Of a stretch of DNA of 13,072 nt, positions 1-7,795 are shown piece by piece. Both the position numbers and the translations under genes were made by a program. Below the pieces are notes generated by a model that worked only from the letters and a program-made list of their open reading frames with translations, did no database searches and was not told the DNA's origin. The DNA is from an uncultured Eubacteriales bacterium (GTDB lineage: Bacteria; Bacillota; Clostridia; UMGS1840). Every line of letters begins with the position of its first letter. Positions within the stretch are counted from its first letter, which is position 1. The stretch spans positions 1 to 13,072 of the forward strand of contig USLP01000013.1 in assembly GCA_900555525.1 (NCBI GenBank), in the 5' to 3' direction.

Positions 1-2
1 CC

Positions 3-410
3 GTAGCCGAGTCAATAGCGGAGCGCGACGGCGTAGATATGAGAATGTACAGAATAATCTATGACTGCATAGAAGAGATAAGCGACGCAATTAAGGGCAT
101 GCTCGCACCGAAGTACCGTGAGGTAACGCTCGGCAAGGCAGAGGTAAGAAACGTATTTAAGCTCTCCTCCGCCGGTATGATAGCCGGCAGCTACGTTCTT
201 GACGGCAAAATTACAAGAAATTCACAAATTCGTGTTGTCCGCGACGGCATAGTTGTTTCGGAGGACAGCATCGCATCCTTAAAGCGCTTTAAGGACGACG
301 TAAAAGAGGTTCAGTCCGGCTACGAATGCGGAATCGGTCTTGAGAAATTCAACGACATTAAAGAGGGAGATATCCTCGAGGCATTCATTATGGAGGAATA
401 CAAGGACTGA
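3..410 (+). CDS. infB: translation initiation factor IF-2, C-terminal part (5' truncated by window)
   Basis: This is the last 135 or so codons of IF-2, the GTPase that places fMet-tRNA on the 30S subunit and promotes subunit joining. The reading frame is open from base 3, before any ATG, and begins [20 protein letters not shown], the usual linker between domains III and the C-terminal domain IV. The rest is domain IV, an EF-Tu-domain-II-like barrel that binds the formyl-Met end of the initiator tRNA. Hallmarks are the DGKITRN stretch, the [12 protein letters not shown] segment, GYECGI and [11 protein letters not shown]. The ATG at 39 is internal to the gene, not its start. It leads the infB-rbfA-nrnA-truB block common in Firmicutes. 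The GTPase domain lies outside the window. Identity is very secure. Confidence 0.97.
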   Translation, partial: VAESIAERDGVDMRMYRIIYDCIEEISDAIKGMLAPKYREVTLGKAEVRNVFKLSSAGMIAGSYVLDGKITRNSQIRVVRDGIVVSEDSIASLKRFKDDVKEVQSGYECGIGLEKFNDIKEGDILEAFIMEEYKD

Positions 411-432
411 TTCCTTTTATATGAAAGGAATT
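409..432 (+). promoter_or_regulatory. hairpin enclosing the rbfA ribosome binding site
   Basis: The infB-rbfA gap holds an inverted repeat: ATTCCTTT (410-417) against AAAGGAAT (424-431), with a six-base loop. The 3' arm is the only Shine-Dalgarno-like sequence for rbfA (AAAGGAA at 424-430, seven bases before the ATG at 438). If the hairpin forms in the mRNA it would hide that site. The stem is A/T-rich and only 8 bp, and there is no following U-run, so it does not look like a terminator. A role in tuning rbfA translation is inference. Confidence 0.5.
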
Positions 433-437
433 AAGCT

Positions 438-800
438 ATGGCAGGATACAGAAAGGACAGAGTCGCGGAGGATATTAAGCGCGAAATAGTTGCGCTTATC
501 CGCGAGCTCAAGGATCCGCGCGTAAAAGATAAAATGCTCACCGTGGTAAGGGTTGAGGTAAGTCAGGACTTGAGCTATGCAAAGGTTTTTGTAAGCTCAC
601 TCTCCGGCATAGATGACGCAAAGCAGGCTGTAAAGGGGCTTGAGAGCGCAACGGGGCTTATACGGCACGAGGTCGGAAAACGACTTCGTTTGAGAAAGGC
701 CCCCGAGCTTAAATTTGCGGCAGATGATTCGGTTGAGCACGGTATGGAAATTTTCAGAAAGATTGAGGCTCTGAAAAAAGACGATGAAGAGGATAAATGA
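438..800 (+). CDS. rbfA: 30S ribosome-binding factor RbfA
   Basis: A 120-residue protein of typical RbfA length. RbfA is a single KH-fold factor that binds the maturing 30S subunit near helix 1 of 16S rRNA and is needed for late 30S assembly and cold growth. Visible family marks are RELKDPRV (residues 22-29), the strand VEVSQDLSYAKVFVS (39-53), and RLRLRKAPELKFAADDS (82-98), matching the usual basic stretch, P-x-L-x-F strand and D-D-S turn. The tail (DDEEDK) is acidic. The start is set by AAAGGAA seven bases upstream, itself inside a small hairpin. The end overlaps the next gene by 17 bases, which suggests translational coupling. Confidence 0.96.
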   Translation: MAGYRKDRVAEDIKREIVALIRELKDPRVKDKMLTVVRVEVSQDLSYAKVFVSSLSGIDDAKQAVKGLESATGLIRHEVGKRLRLRKAPELKFAADDSVEHGMEIFRKIEALKKDDEEDK

Positions 801-1746
801 GGCCGAGGCGGCAGAAATTCTCAAAAGTAAAGACAACATTCTGATTTTGACGCACCGCAGTCCCGACGGCGACACGCTCGGTTGTGCTTTTGCGCTCCGA
901 CGCGTTCTCTCCGGGATGGGCAAAACGGTTATGGTTGATTGCTCCGATGACATACCTAAGAAGTATTCGTATATGTGGGGAGAGTCGGAGGAAAATTACA
1001 ATCCGCAAAAGAGTATGGATTTTTCTCCCGATTTTGTGTTGGCGGTTGATGTTGCCGATTCAAAGCTGCTCGGCGCGCGTCTTACGGAAAAATACCCCGA
1101 AATACCGCTGTGCATAGACCATCATATTTCAAATACGGGATATGCCGACATAAACATAATTGACGACCTCTCCCCTGCTACGGGTGAAATCATTTTCGGG
1201 ATTTTCAAGGAGCTCAATATCAAGCTTGACAGCCGAAGCGCACAAGCTATTTATATGGCTATCGTATGCGATACGGGCGGTTTTATCTTTGACAGCACAA
1301 GAAAGTCAACGCATCTTATTGCCGCAGAGCTTTACAGCTATGATTTTCCGAGATTTGAAACCATAAGGCAAGCTTATCTTACAAAAACGCTTACTTATAA
1401 TAAGCTTGCGTCTTTGCTTATTGAATCTCTTTATACCGAAAATGACTTTGCAATGGGGTTTATCGATAACGAAACCTACTTAAGCCATGAAGCCACATCT
1501 GAAGATACGGATGGACTTTCAAATGTGATACGCAATATTGAGGGCATAAACTGCGCAATTCTCCTTACCGAACGTGAAAAAGGAGTTATAAAAGGCAGTA
1601 TACGTACATCAAGCGAATATGACGCAAATGCGCTTGCCGGTATTTTCGGCGGCGGCGGTCATATACGTGCGGCAGGCTTTTGCACAGAACTAAAATACGA
1701 TGAAATAAAGGAAAAAATACATGAATGGTTATCTACCGATAAATAA
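784..1746 (+). CDS. nrnA: DHH/DHHA1 phosphoesterase, bifunctional oligoribonuclease / pAp phosphatase (NrnA-like)
   Basis: A 320-residue DHH-superfamily enzyme, the usual length for NrnA/YtqI. Family members degrade 2-5 nt RNA fragments and many dephosphorylate pAp to AMP, using Mn2+. The metal-binding motifs are all present: THRSPDGD (23-30), DVAD (89-92), IDHH (111-114) and VCDTGG (161-166). The DHHA1 substrate-binding domain ends in FGGGGHIRAAGF (288-299). The ATG at 784 has no good Shine-Dalgarno sequence and sits inside the end of rbfA, so translation probably depends on ribosomes finishing rbfA. No usable in-frame start lies downstream before the first catalytic motif. It overlaps truB by 26 bases. 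Position between rbfA and truB is the standard Firmicute arrangement. Confidence 0.93.
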   Translation: MKRINEAEAAEILKSKDNILILTHRSPDGDTLGCAFALRRVLSGMGKTVMVDCSDDIPKKYSYMWGESEENYNPQKSMDFSPDFVLAVDVADSKLLGARLTEKYPEIPLCIDHHISNTGYADINIIDDLSPATGEIIFGIFKELNIKLDSRSAQAIYMAIVCDTGGFIFDSTRKSTHLIAAELYSYDFPRFETIRQAYLTKTLTYNKLASLLIESLYTENDFAMGFIDNETYLSHEATSEDTDGLSNVIRNIEGINCAILLTEREKGVIKGSIRTSSEYDANALAGIFGGGGHIRAAGFCTELKYDEIKEKIHEWLSTDK

Positions 1747-2623
1747 ACCGTCGGGAATGACATCGCACGATGTTGTTATGCGGATAAGAAGAACGGCTGA
1801 AACAAAAAAAGTCGGTCATACGGGAACCTTAGACCCTATGGCGGAAGGGCTTATGCTTATATGTATAGGAAAATGTACAAAGGCTTCATCATATATAACA
1901 GCGTTTGACAAAGGCTATATTGCACGTGCAAAATTGGGCATGACCTCCGACACCTATGATATAACGGGCGAAATTTCAAATACTCCCGATTTTAACATAA
2001 ATAATTTTTCAAAAGACAAAATATCGGACGCACTCCTATCGTTTATCGGTGTACAGGAGCAATATCCCCCGATGTACAGCGCAAAAAAAGTTGACGGAAA
2101 AAAGCTTTATGAGCTTGCACGTGAAGGCAAAACGGCGGATATAAAGCCATGTGAAATTGAAATTTATGATATTAAAATTTTAAATATAGAAAATGACGAA
2201 ATTGAATTTTATGTTCATTGCTCCAAAGGCACATATATAAGAAGTTTAATTCATGATTTTGGCGCAAAACTCGGGTGCGGAGCCTTGATGTCATACCTAA
2301 AAAGAACTGAAACGAACGGTTTTTCTTTAGATAATGACAACATACTTCCGCTTGACGCATTTTCAAATAAAGAAACAATCAAAAATGCGCTTTTGCCGCC
2401 CGACAGCATTTTCGGGATTTACAGAAAAATCGTTTTACGCCCTATATGCGAGCGGTTTTTCAAAAACGGTATACCGATAAATCTGATACGGGCAGGCATA
2501 AACGAAAAATTTGAAAACGGAGAATATGTAAGAATATATAATGAAAGCGGAGATTTTCTTGCTTTATGCAGTATATATGACGATGTATTTTTAAAGCTTA
2601 TGATAACTTTTTTTGACAATTAG
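1721..2623 (+). CDS. truB: tRNA pseudouridine(55) synthase TruB
   Basis: A 300-residue TruB, which converts U55 in the T-loop of most tRNAs to pseudouridine. The catalytic block GHTGTLDPMAEG (32-43) contains the nucleophile Asp38. It is preceded by the N-terminal INKPSGMTSHDVV (7-19). Other conserved parts are YPPMYSAKKVDGKKLYELAR (115-134) and CSKGTYIRSLIHDFG (167-181), the substrate-binding motif. The C-terminal 90 residues are less conserved, as in other TruB proteins. The start is supported by AAAGGA at 1707-1712, eight bases before the ATG, inside the nrnA coding end. The gene is noticeably more A+T-rich than infB and rbfA. Confidence 0.95.
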   Translation: MNGYLPINKPSGMTSHDVVMRIRRTAETKKVGHTGTLDPMAEGLMLICIGKCTKASSYITAFDKGYIARAKLGMTSDTYDITGEISNTPDFNINNFSKDKISDALLSFIGVQEQYPPMYSAKKVDGKKLYELAREGKTADIKPCEIEIYDIKILNIENDEIEFYVHCSKGTYIRSLIHDFGAKLGCGALMSYLKRTETNGFSLDNDNILPLDAFSNKETIKNALLPPDSIFGIYRKIVLRPICERFFKNGIPINLIRAGINEKFENGEYVRIYNESGDFLALCSIYDDVFLKLMITFFDN

Positions 2624-2633
2624 GACTGATAAA

Positions 2634-3563
2634 ATGAAAACAGGATTTCCAAAAAGCACAGAAAACAAAAAAGCGTTTGTTGTAACAATCGGTAATTTTG
2701 ACGGACTTCACAAAGGTCATACGGCGCTTATAAATAAGGTCTGTGAACTAAAAAAAAAGCATAATCTGACTTCTGCGGTGTTTACGTTCAACGTAAATAC
2801 AAAATGCTCAAATAATCTTATATTTCCGCAGAATCAGCTTTCGGAATACCTTAAGGATTTCGACATTGATTATATTTTAAAGCCCGATTTTTTAAATGAA
2901 ATAAAAGGGCTTTCATGCGAAGAATTTGTAAAAAGCTTTTTAACAGAAAAACTTAATGTGAAATATGCCGTTGTAGGCGAGAATTTCTTCTTCGGCAACG
3001 GAAAAAGCGGTAATGCGCAGACACTAAAAGAACTCGGCAAAAAATACGGATTTAAAACAATAATTATAAAATCAAAGACAACGGGCGGAAAAACGATTTC
3101 TTCAACCTTGATACGGGAATATCTTAAGGAGGGGAAAATCTCGCTGGCTAACCGTCTTACATACCGTAATTTTTCATTTTACGGTATTGTGAAAAAAGGC
3201 TATCATGTCGGTTCAAGTATACTTTCAATACCGACTGCCAATATATCATACCCTAAAAATGCCGTAATAGTAAAAAACGGAGTTTATGCCTCTGTAACCA
3301 CCATTGATGGCAAAAAATACAAAAGTATAACGAATATCGGAAAAAATCCCACAAAGCCTAAAAAACATATTACGGCAGAGACAAATATTATGGGATTCAG
3401 CTCTGACATATACAAGAAACGAATAAAAGTTGAATTAGTAAAATATATTAGAAACGAGACTGTTTTTCCAACTGCCGAAGCTTTAAAAATGCAGATTGAA
3501 AAGGACATTAAAACAGTTGAAAAGTTTTTTCTGAACTCAGGAGATTTTTATGAAAATAATTAA
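2634..3563 (+). CDS. ribF: bifunctional riboflavin kinase / FAD synthetase
   Basis: About 309 residues. RibF phosphorylates riboflavin to FMN, then adenylates FMN to FAD. The N-terminal nucleotidyltransferase domain shows TIGNFDGLHKGH (HxGH-type motif), VVGENFFFGNGKSGN and ISSTLIREYLKEG. The C-terminal kinase domain carries IPTANI (the PTAN ATP/Mg2+ motif), NGVYA, ITNIGKNPT and an AETNI segment with the expected catalytic Glu. The loop just before PTAN reads SSILSI where most homologues have GRxLGF. I chose the ATG at 2634 because TAGGA (2621-2625) lies eight bases upstream. An in-frame TTG at 2613 would add seven residues but has no ribosome binding site and would overlap truB. The truB-ribF pairing is the usual Firmicute arrangement. 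Confidence 0.92.
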   Translation: MKTGFPKSTENKKAFVVTIGNFDGLHKGHTALINKVCELKKKHNLTSAVFTFNVNTKCSNNLIFPQNQLSEYLKDFDIDYILKPDFLNEIKGLSCEEFVKSFLTEKLNVKYAVVGENFFFGNGKSGNAQTLKELGKKYGFKTIIIKSKTTGGKTISSTLIREYLKEGKISLANRLTYRNFSFYGIVKKGYHVGSSILSIPTANISYPKNAVIVKNGVYASVTTIDGKKYKSITNIGKNPTKPKKHITAETNIMGFSSDIYKKRIKVELVKYIRNETVFPTAEALKMQIEKDIKTVEKFFLNSGDFYENN

Positions 3564-4350
3564 AAACAATACAAAAGGCGTAACATATTATTACTGCCCC
3601 GAACTTGAAAGCATGGGCTTTAAAAATATGTTCACAACCAAAATCGGCGGTGTAAGTTTTCAAAAAAACGAAATGAATTTCGGTGCTTCATGCGGAGACA
3701 CGAAAGAAAATATAATGAAAAACTATGAAAAAGTTTTTTCAATCTGGGAAACCGACGCTGAAAAAACCGTTAAATCAAAGCAGACGCACAGCGACATTGT
3801 GTTATGTGTTGATTCCGATTTCGGCGGCGAAGGCATTATAAAGGAACAGCGTTTTTTTGAAGCTGACGGACTTATGACAAGCGACCCCGATATGACATTG
3901 CTTGTATTTTATGCCGACTGCGTACCCGTCATTATAGCCGATAAAGCTTCAAAAACTGTATGTGCGGTTCATTCGGGCTGGAGAGGCACAAGAGCAAACA
4001 TTGTAAAGAATGCTGTTACAAAGCTTATTGAAAAGCAAGGAAGCGCACCCGAAAACCTGTTTGCCGCAATCGGACCCGCAATCGGTGTTTGTCATTTTGA
4101 GGTTCAAAAAAACGTATATGATGAATTTATACAGACAAAAAATGCCGTTTGTACGTGTTCGTCTGACGGAAAATATTTTATTAATTTGGCGCACACGGTG
4201 AAAAATCAGCTTTCAGACTGCGGCATCCCCGAAGAAAATATTGCGCTTGCAGACATTTGCACATACTGCGACCAAAGCTTATATTCCTACAGACGTGAGG
4301 GAGAAAATGCGGGAAGAATGGCGGCATTTATAAAAACACCGCATGAATAA
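3550..4350 (+). CDS. pgeF: peptidoglycan editing factor PgeF / YlmD-type purine nucleoside phosphorylase (laccase-domain fold)
   Basis: A 266-residue protein of the Cu-oxidase_4 (DUF152, YfiH/YlmD) family. The metal-site residues are present: KQTHSD (77-82, His80), FYADCVPV (120-127, Cys124) and AVHSGWRGT (139-147, His141). IGPAIGVCHFEV (174-185) is the other family signature. Members have been described as zinc purine nucleoside phosphorylases/adenosine deaminases, and E. coli PgeF as an editor preventing L-Ser misincorporation at position 1 of the stem peptide. Which activity applies here cannot be read from sequence. The start has AGGAGA (3539-3544) upstream and overlaps ribF by 14 bases. 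It heads a group of envelope-related genes, which fits the peptidoglycan role but does not prove it. Confidence 0.9.
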   Translation: MKIIKNNTKGVTYYYCPELESMGFKNMFTTKIGGVSFQKNEMNFGASCGDTKENIMKNYEKVFSIWETDAEKTVKSKQTHSDIVLCVDSDFGGEGIIKEQRFFEADGLMTSDPDMTLLVFYADCVPVIIADKASKTVCAVHSGWRGTRANIVKNAVTKLIEKQGSAPENLFAAIGPAIGVCHFEVQKNVYDEFIQTKNAVCTCSSDGKYFINLAHTVKNQLSDCGIPEENIALADICTYCDQSLYSYRREGENAGRMAAFIKTPHE

Positions 4351-4367
4351 AAAAAGGAGGACAATTT

Positions 4368-5921
4368 ATGAAGAAAAAGGCTTTAACAATGCTTATTATC
4401 ATAGCTTTATTTCTGCTGTCCTCGTGTACAAAAAACAATTCTGCGGATAACTTATCGCACGCTGACGTAATTCCGACAAAACTTACCGTCGGAATGTACT
4501 CACCCGATTCATATAATCCGCTCGACACTCAAACTGTCTACAATGAACAGGCTTTCTTTCTGATGTTTGACAGCCTGTATAATATAAATGAAAGCTTTGA
4601 AGCGGTTAAAAATCTTGCTGATGAGCTTACCATTGAAAACGGCGGAACAACAGCCGTGATTACGATAAAGCCGAATGTAAAATTTCATGACGGCTCTACC
4701 CTTACGGCAAATGATGTTGCCGCAAGCATAAATTATATTTGGAAAACCGGCGGCTATTATGCGTATAATGTTCGCAACATTGAAAGCGTGAGCGTTATAA
4801 ACAGATACACGTTAAAGCTTAATCTGAAATACCGTACTCCTAACATCGCTTCACAGCTTACATTTCCAATTATAAAGGAAAATTCAACAGAAGCGCTTAA
4901 CGGTACCGGACCTTTTAAGCTGCTCAACGAAAAATCGGGTAAACAGCTTGACCTTATAAAATTTGAGGACTATCACAGCTCCGATAAAACGCTTGTAGCA
5001 AAAGCCGAAGTCAACCTTATTCCCGACAAGCTGACGGCAAGAAGTCTATCAGGAAGCGGGATACTCGACATATTCTTTGCGGCATTTTCTGACGAGGGCT
5101 TAAAAACGGTTACGAAATCGCAGTCAATAAAACGAGATTATATAACCGATTCTTATGTATTTTTAAAGCTTAATTTTGATAATCCGCTTATCGCATTAAA
5201 GCCTTTTCGAAAGGCTCTTAACGTCGGAATAAACAGACAGAAAATCGCCGATGACGCCTATATGTCGCACGCAGAGCCTACCGCCCTGCCCGTCCCCACG
5301 CAATCAGCAATATATAACCGCTCATGTGCAAACGAGCAAAAGCAAGACGAAGCAATCTCTCATCTAAAAGAAGCGGGCTATGAAGATGCCGATTCTGACG
5401 GAATATGCGAATATATACACTATTCGGGCGATGATACGGAGGGGAGTCTGCCGAAATCTCCAATGCTTACCCTGCTTATAATTGATGAGCCGTTATACAC
5501 AGCGACGGCACAATGCATTGAATATGACCTCAAAAAAATCGGTATACCGCTTGAAATAGATGCTTGCACACGCGAGGAATATAACGCAAAATATATAGAG
5601 AAAAAATATGATATGTGTCTGTGTGAAACGCAGACGGGATTTGACCTTGACGAAACGGCATTTTTAGGTAACGGCGGCACCTTTTCCGAGTCTGTGGAAT
5701 ATGATTTTGAAAATGCTCTCACAAAACTTTCGTCGACTGCGGTGTTTGAGCTTTGGAAACCCACATATGAAAAGCTTTTCGGCGATTTCTATGAAAACCC
5801 TGCGCATATACCGCTTGTATACCTGAAAAACACACTTATTACAAATGATAAGTTTAAAGATATTACCGACATTTACATTAATAACCTATACTATAAAATC
5901 ATTTTCAGGAAGGAAAAATAA
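4368..5921 (+). CDS. orphan ABC-transporter substrate-binding lipoprotein, oligopeptide family (SBP_bac_5)
   Basis: A 517-residue extracytoplasmic binding protein. The first 20 residues are a lipoprotein signal: KKK, a hydrophobic stretch, then the lipobox LLSSC with Cys20 as the lipidated residue. The family 5 signature is clear at about 98-124 (ITIKPNVKFHDGSTLTANDV), followed by GTGPFKL (179-185) and a C-terminal IPLVYLKN segment typical of OppA/DppA/MppA proteins. AGGAGG lies seven bases before the ATG. No permease or ATPase gene is nearby, so it would have to borrow a transporter encoded elsewhere or serve another role. Its place between pgeF and ddl/murI hints at binding murein peptides, as MppA does in E. 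coli; that is inference only. The ligand is unknown. Confidence 0.88.
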   Translation: MKKKALTMLIIIALFLLSSCTKNNSADNLSHADVIPTKLTVGMYSPDSYNPLDTQTVYNEQAFFLMFDSLYNINESFEAVKNLADELTIENGGTTAVITIKPNVKFHDGSTLTANDVAASINYIWKTGGYYAYNVRNIESVSVINRYTLKLNLKYRTPNIASQLTFPIIKENSTEALNGTGPFKLLNEKSGKQLDLIKFEDYHSSDKTLVAKAEVNLIPDKLTARSLSGSGILDIFFAAFSDEGLKTVTKSQSIKRDYITDSYVFLKLNFDNPLIALKPFRKALNVGINRQKIADDAYMSHAEPTALPVPTQSAIYNRSCANEQKQDEAISHLKEAGYEDADSDGICEYIHYSGDDTEGSLPKSPMLTLLIIDEPLYTATAQCIEYDLKKIGIPLEIDACTREEYNAKYIEKKYDMCLCETQTGFDLDETAFLGNGGTFSESVEYDFENALTKLSSTAVFELWKPTYEKLFGDFYENPAHIPLVYLKNTLITNDKFKDITDIYINNLYYKIIFRKEK

Positions 5922-5923
5922 AT

Positions 5924-6967
5924 ATGAATAAGAAAAATGTTTTAATATTGTTCGGCGGCGAATCAAACGAGCATGAAATTTCCTGCAAATCTGCGGCTAA
6001 TATAATTTCCTGTATGGACAAGGAAAAATATGACGCTTTTATTGTCGGAATTACAAAAGAAGGAAAATGGTATCTTGTAAACAGCGATATTGAAAGCATA
6101 AAAAATGGCAATTGGGTAAATGAACAAAAAACGGATGCGTTTTTATCTCCGTCAAAATCGCAAGGCGGTCTTATAATTTTGGACGGTTCAAATTACACAG
6201 TCAAAAAGATCGATGTATGCTTCCCCGTTCTTCACGGCTTATTCGGTGAAGACGGAACAGTTCAAGGATTATTGAAGCTTGCGGGAATCCCATGCGTCGG
6301 CGGCGGACCTTTATCCATGGGAATCACAATGGATAAACGCATTTCAAAAATCGTTTTTGAGCATGAAAATATCCCCGTTGTTCCTACAACATACATAGAC
6401 GAAAATTACGACATAGAAAGCTTGAAAAACGAGCTTTCATTCCCTGTTTTTATTAAGCCTGCAAATTCGGGTTCCTCCGTCGGCTGTCATAAAGTAGACG
6501 TTCCCGAAGAGCTTGAAAGCGCAGTCAAAGACGCTCTTAAAACCGATTCGAGCGTTTTGGCTGAAAAATATATCGACTGCCGCGAGGTTGAATTTGCGGT
6601 TTTGGGAAACGATGACCCGTTTGTATCCATGCCGGGCGAAATAACGACACAAAGCACATTTTACGATTATGAAACAAAATATATCAAAACGCAAAAAGTG
6701 AATATCACTGCGCCTGCCCCTGTTCAAAAAGATTTATGCGAAAAAATGAAAAAATATGCTGTCAAGGCATATAAGGCTGTCGGACTTTCGGGAATGGCAA
6801 GAGCAGACTTTTTCATAGATAAAAAAACAAATGAAATTTACTTAAACGAATTTAATTCCATTCCCGGATTTACCGCAACCAGTATGTATCCGTTTTTAAT
6901 GGAAAAACACGGTATTTCGGGAAGCGAGCTTTTTGATAAGCTTATAGATTTGGCAATTAGGAAGTGA
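5924..6967 (+). CDS. ddl: D-alanine--D-alanine ligase
   Basis: A 347-residue ATP-grasp ligase that joins two D-alanines for the end of the peptidoglycan stem peptide. Conserved parts run in order: LFGGESNEHEIS (9-20), FPVLHGLFGEDGTVQG (100-115), MDKRISK (136-142), FIKPANSGSSVG (176-187), FYDYETKY (246-253) in the omega loop, RADFF (293-297) and LNEFNSIPGFTATSMYP (307-323), which supplies the Mg2+-binding Glu309 and Asn311. Lys252 and Tyr253 match the omega-loop pair of normal Ddl enzymes, not the D-lactate type (VanA/VanB). A D-Ala-D-Ser (VanG/VanC-like) activity is not strictly excluded, but no vanT or vanXY gene is present. It starts two bases after the lipoprotein gene, with AGGAAGG ten bases upstream, and is followed four bases later by murI. 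Confidence 0.93.
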   Translation: MNKKNVLILFGGESNEHEISCKSAANIISCMDKEKYDAFIVGITKEGKWYLVNSDIESIKNGNWVNEQKTDAFLSPSKSQGGLIILDGSNYTVKKIDVCFPVLHGLFGEDGTVQGLLKLAGIPCVGGGPLSMGITMDKRISKIVFEHENIPVVPTTYIDENYDIESLKNELSFPVFIKPANSGSSVGCHKVDVPEELESAVKDALKTDSSVLAEKYIDCREVEFAVLGNDDPFVSMPGEITTQSTFYDYETKYIKTQKVNITAPAPVQKDLCEKMKKYAVKAYKAVGLSGMARADFFIDKKTNEIYLNEFNSIPGFTATSMYPFLMEKHGISGSELFDKLIDLAIRK

Positions 6968-6971
6968 TATT

Positions 6972-7781
6972 TTGGACAGACGACCAATCGGAGTTTTTGA
7001 TTCGGGGCTCGGCGGACTCACTGCCGTAAAAGAGCTTTGCAATCTTCTGCCGAATGAGGACATAATTTATTTCGGCGATACAGGCAGAGTGCCGTACGGC
7101 ACGAAAGGCGAAGAAGTTATAATTAAATATGTAAGGCAAGACATGAATTTTCTTCTGTCAAAAGGTGTGAAGATGATAATTGCCGCCTGCGGAACTGCGA
7201 GCAGTGTTGCTTTGGGAAAACTTACTCCCGAATTTAACATTCCTGTTATAGGTGTGCTTTCACCTGCCTGCCATGCCGCAATTAATCTTTCAAAAAATAA
7301 GCGTATCGGAGTTTTGGCAACTCCGGGCACGGTAAACAGCGGCGCTTACGGCAAAGGCATTCGTGCAATTGACAAAAACACGGTTGTTTTTGAAAAGGCT
7401 TGCCCGATGTTTGTGCCACTTGTTGAAAACGGATATATCGACTGTGAAGTTACAAGGATTATTGCAAAGGAATATTTATATCCCTTAATGGAGGACGATA
7501 TTGACACAATCATACTCGGATGTACGCATTATCCCCTCCTTACCAAGGTTATAACCGAAGTGACGGACGGAAAAATAAAGCTTATAAATTCAGGGCTTGA
7601 AACCGCCTCTTTTGCAAAAAACAGGCTTTTGGAACTCGGTCTTGAAACCGAAAGTAAAAAAGACGGAATTTCACAGTATTTTGTAAGTGATAACGTTGAA
7701 AAATTTTCCTATTTGGGCGGTATGTTTTTGCAAAGAGCAATAAACTCCTCCGTGACAAAAATCGACATTGAAAAATATTAA
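6972..7781 (+). CDS. murI: glutamate racemase MurI
   Basis: A 269-residue cofactor-independent racemase that makes D-glutamate for peptidoglycan. IGVFDSGLGGLTAVKEL (6-22) is the N-terminal signature, and FGDTGRVPYGTK (34-45) binds the substrate carboxylate. The two catalytic cysteines are Cys73 (AACGTASS) and Cys184 (LGCTHYP). The first motif is unusual: most MurI proteins read C-N-T, while here the codon after Cys73 is GGA, giving C-G-T. The start is a TTG, supported by AGGAAG (6959-6964) seven bases upstream and by the signature beginning immediately after it; no ATG is available. With ddl four bases upstream, it forms a pair supplying two D-amino-acid building blocks for the cell wall. Confidence 0.93.
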   Translation: MDRRPIGVFDSGLGGLTAVKELCNLLPNEDIIYFGDTGRVPYGTKGEEVIIKYVRQDMNFLLSKGVKMIIAACGTASSVALGKLTPEFNIPVIGVLSPACHAAINLSKNKRIGVLATPGTVNSGAYGKGIRAIDKNTVVFEKACPMFVPLVENGYIDCEVTRIIAKEYLYPLMEDDIDTIILGCTHYPLLTKVITEVTDGKIKLINSGLETASFAKNRLLELGLETESKKDGISQYFVSDNVEKFSYLGGMFLQRAINSSVTKIDIEKY

Positions 7782-7795
7782 AAGGAAGTTTTAAA

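Noticed and set aside
411..430. infB-rbfA hairpin as a transcription terminator
   Set aside because: The stem is A/T-rich and short with no T-run after it, and it is followed at once by rbfA in the same run.
2613..2633. Upstream TTG as the start of ribF
   Set aside because: It has no ribosome binding site and would overlap truB; the ATG at 2634 has TAGGA eight bases upstream and leads directly into the conserved N-terminus.
5924..6967. Vancomycin-resistance type ligase (VanA/VanB or VanG-like)
   Set aside because: The omega loop keeps the Lys-Tyr pair of ordinary Ddl, the neighbour is murI, and no van companion genes are present.
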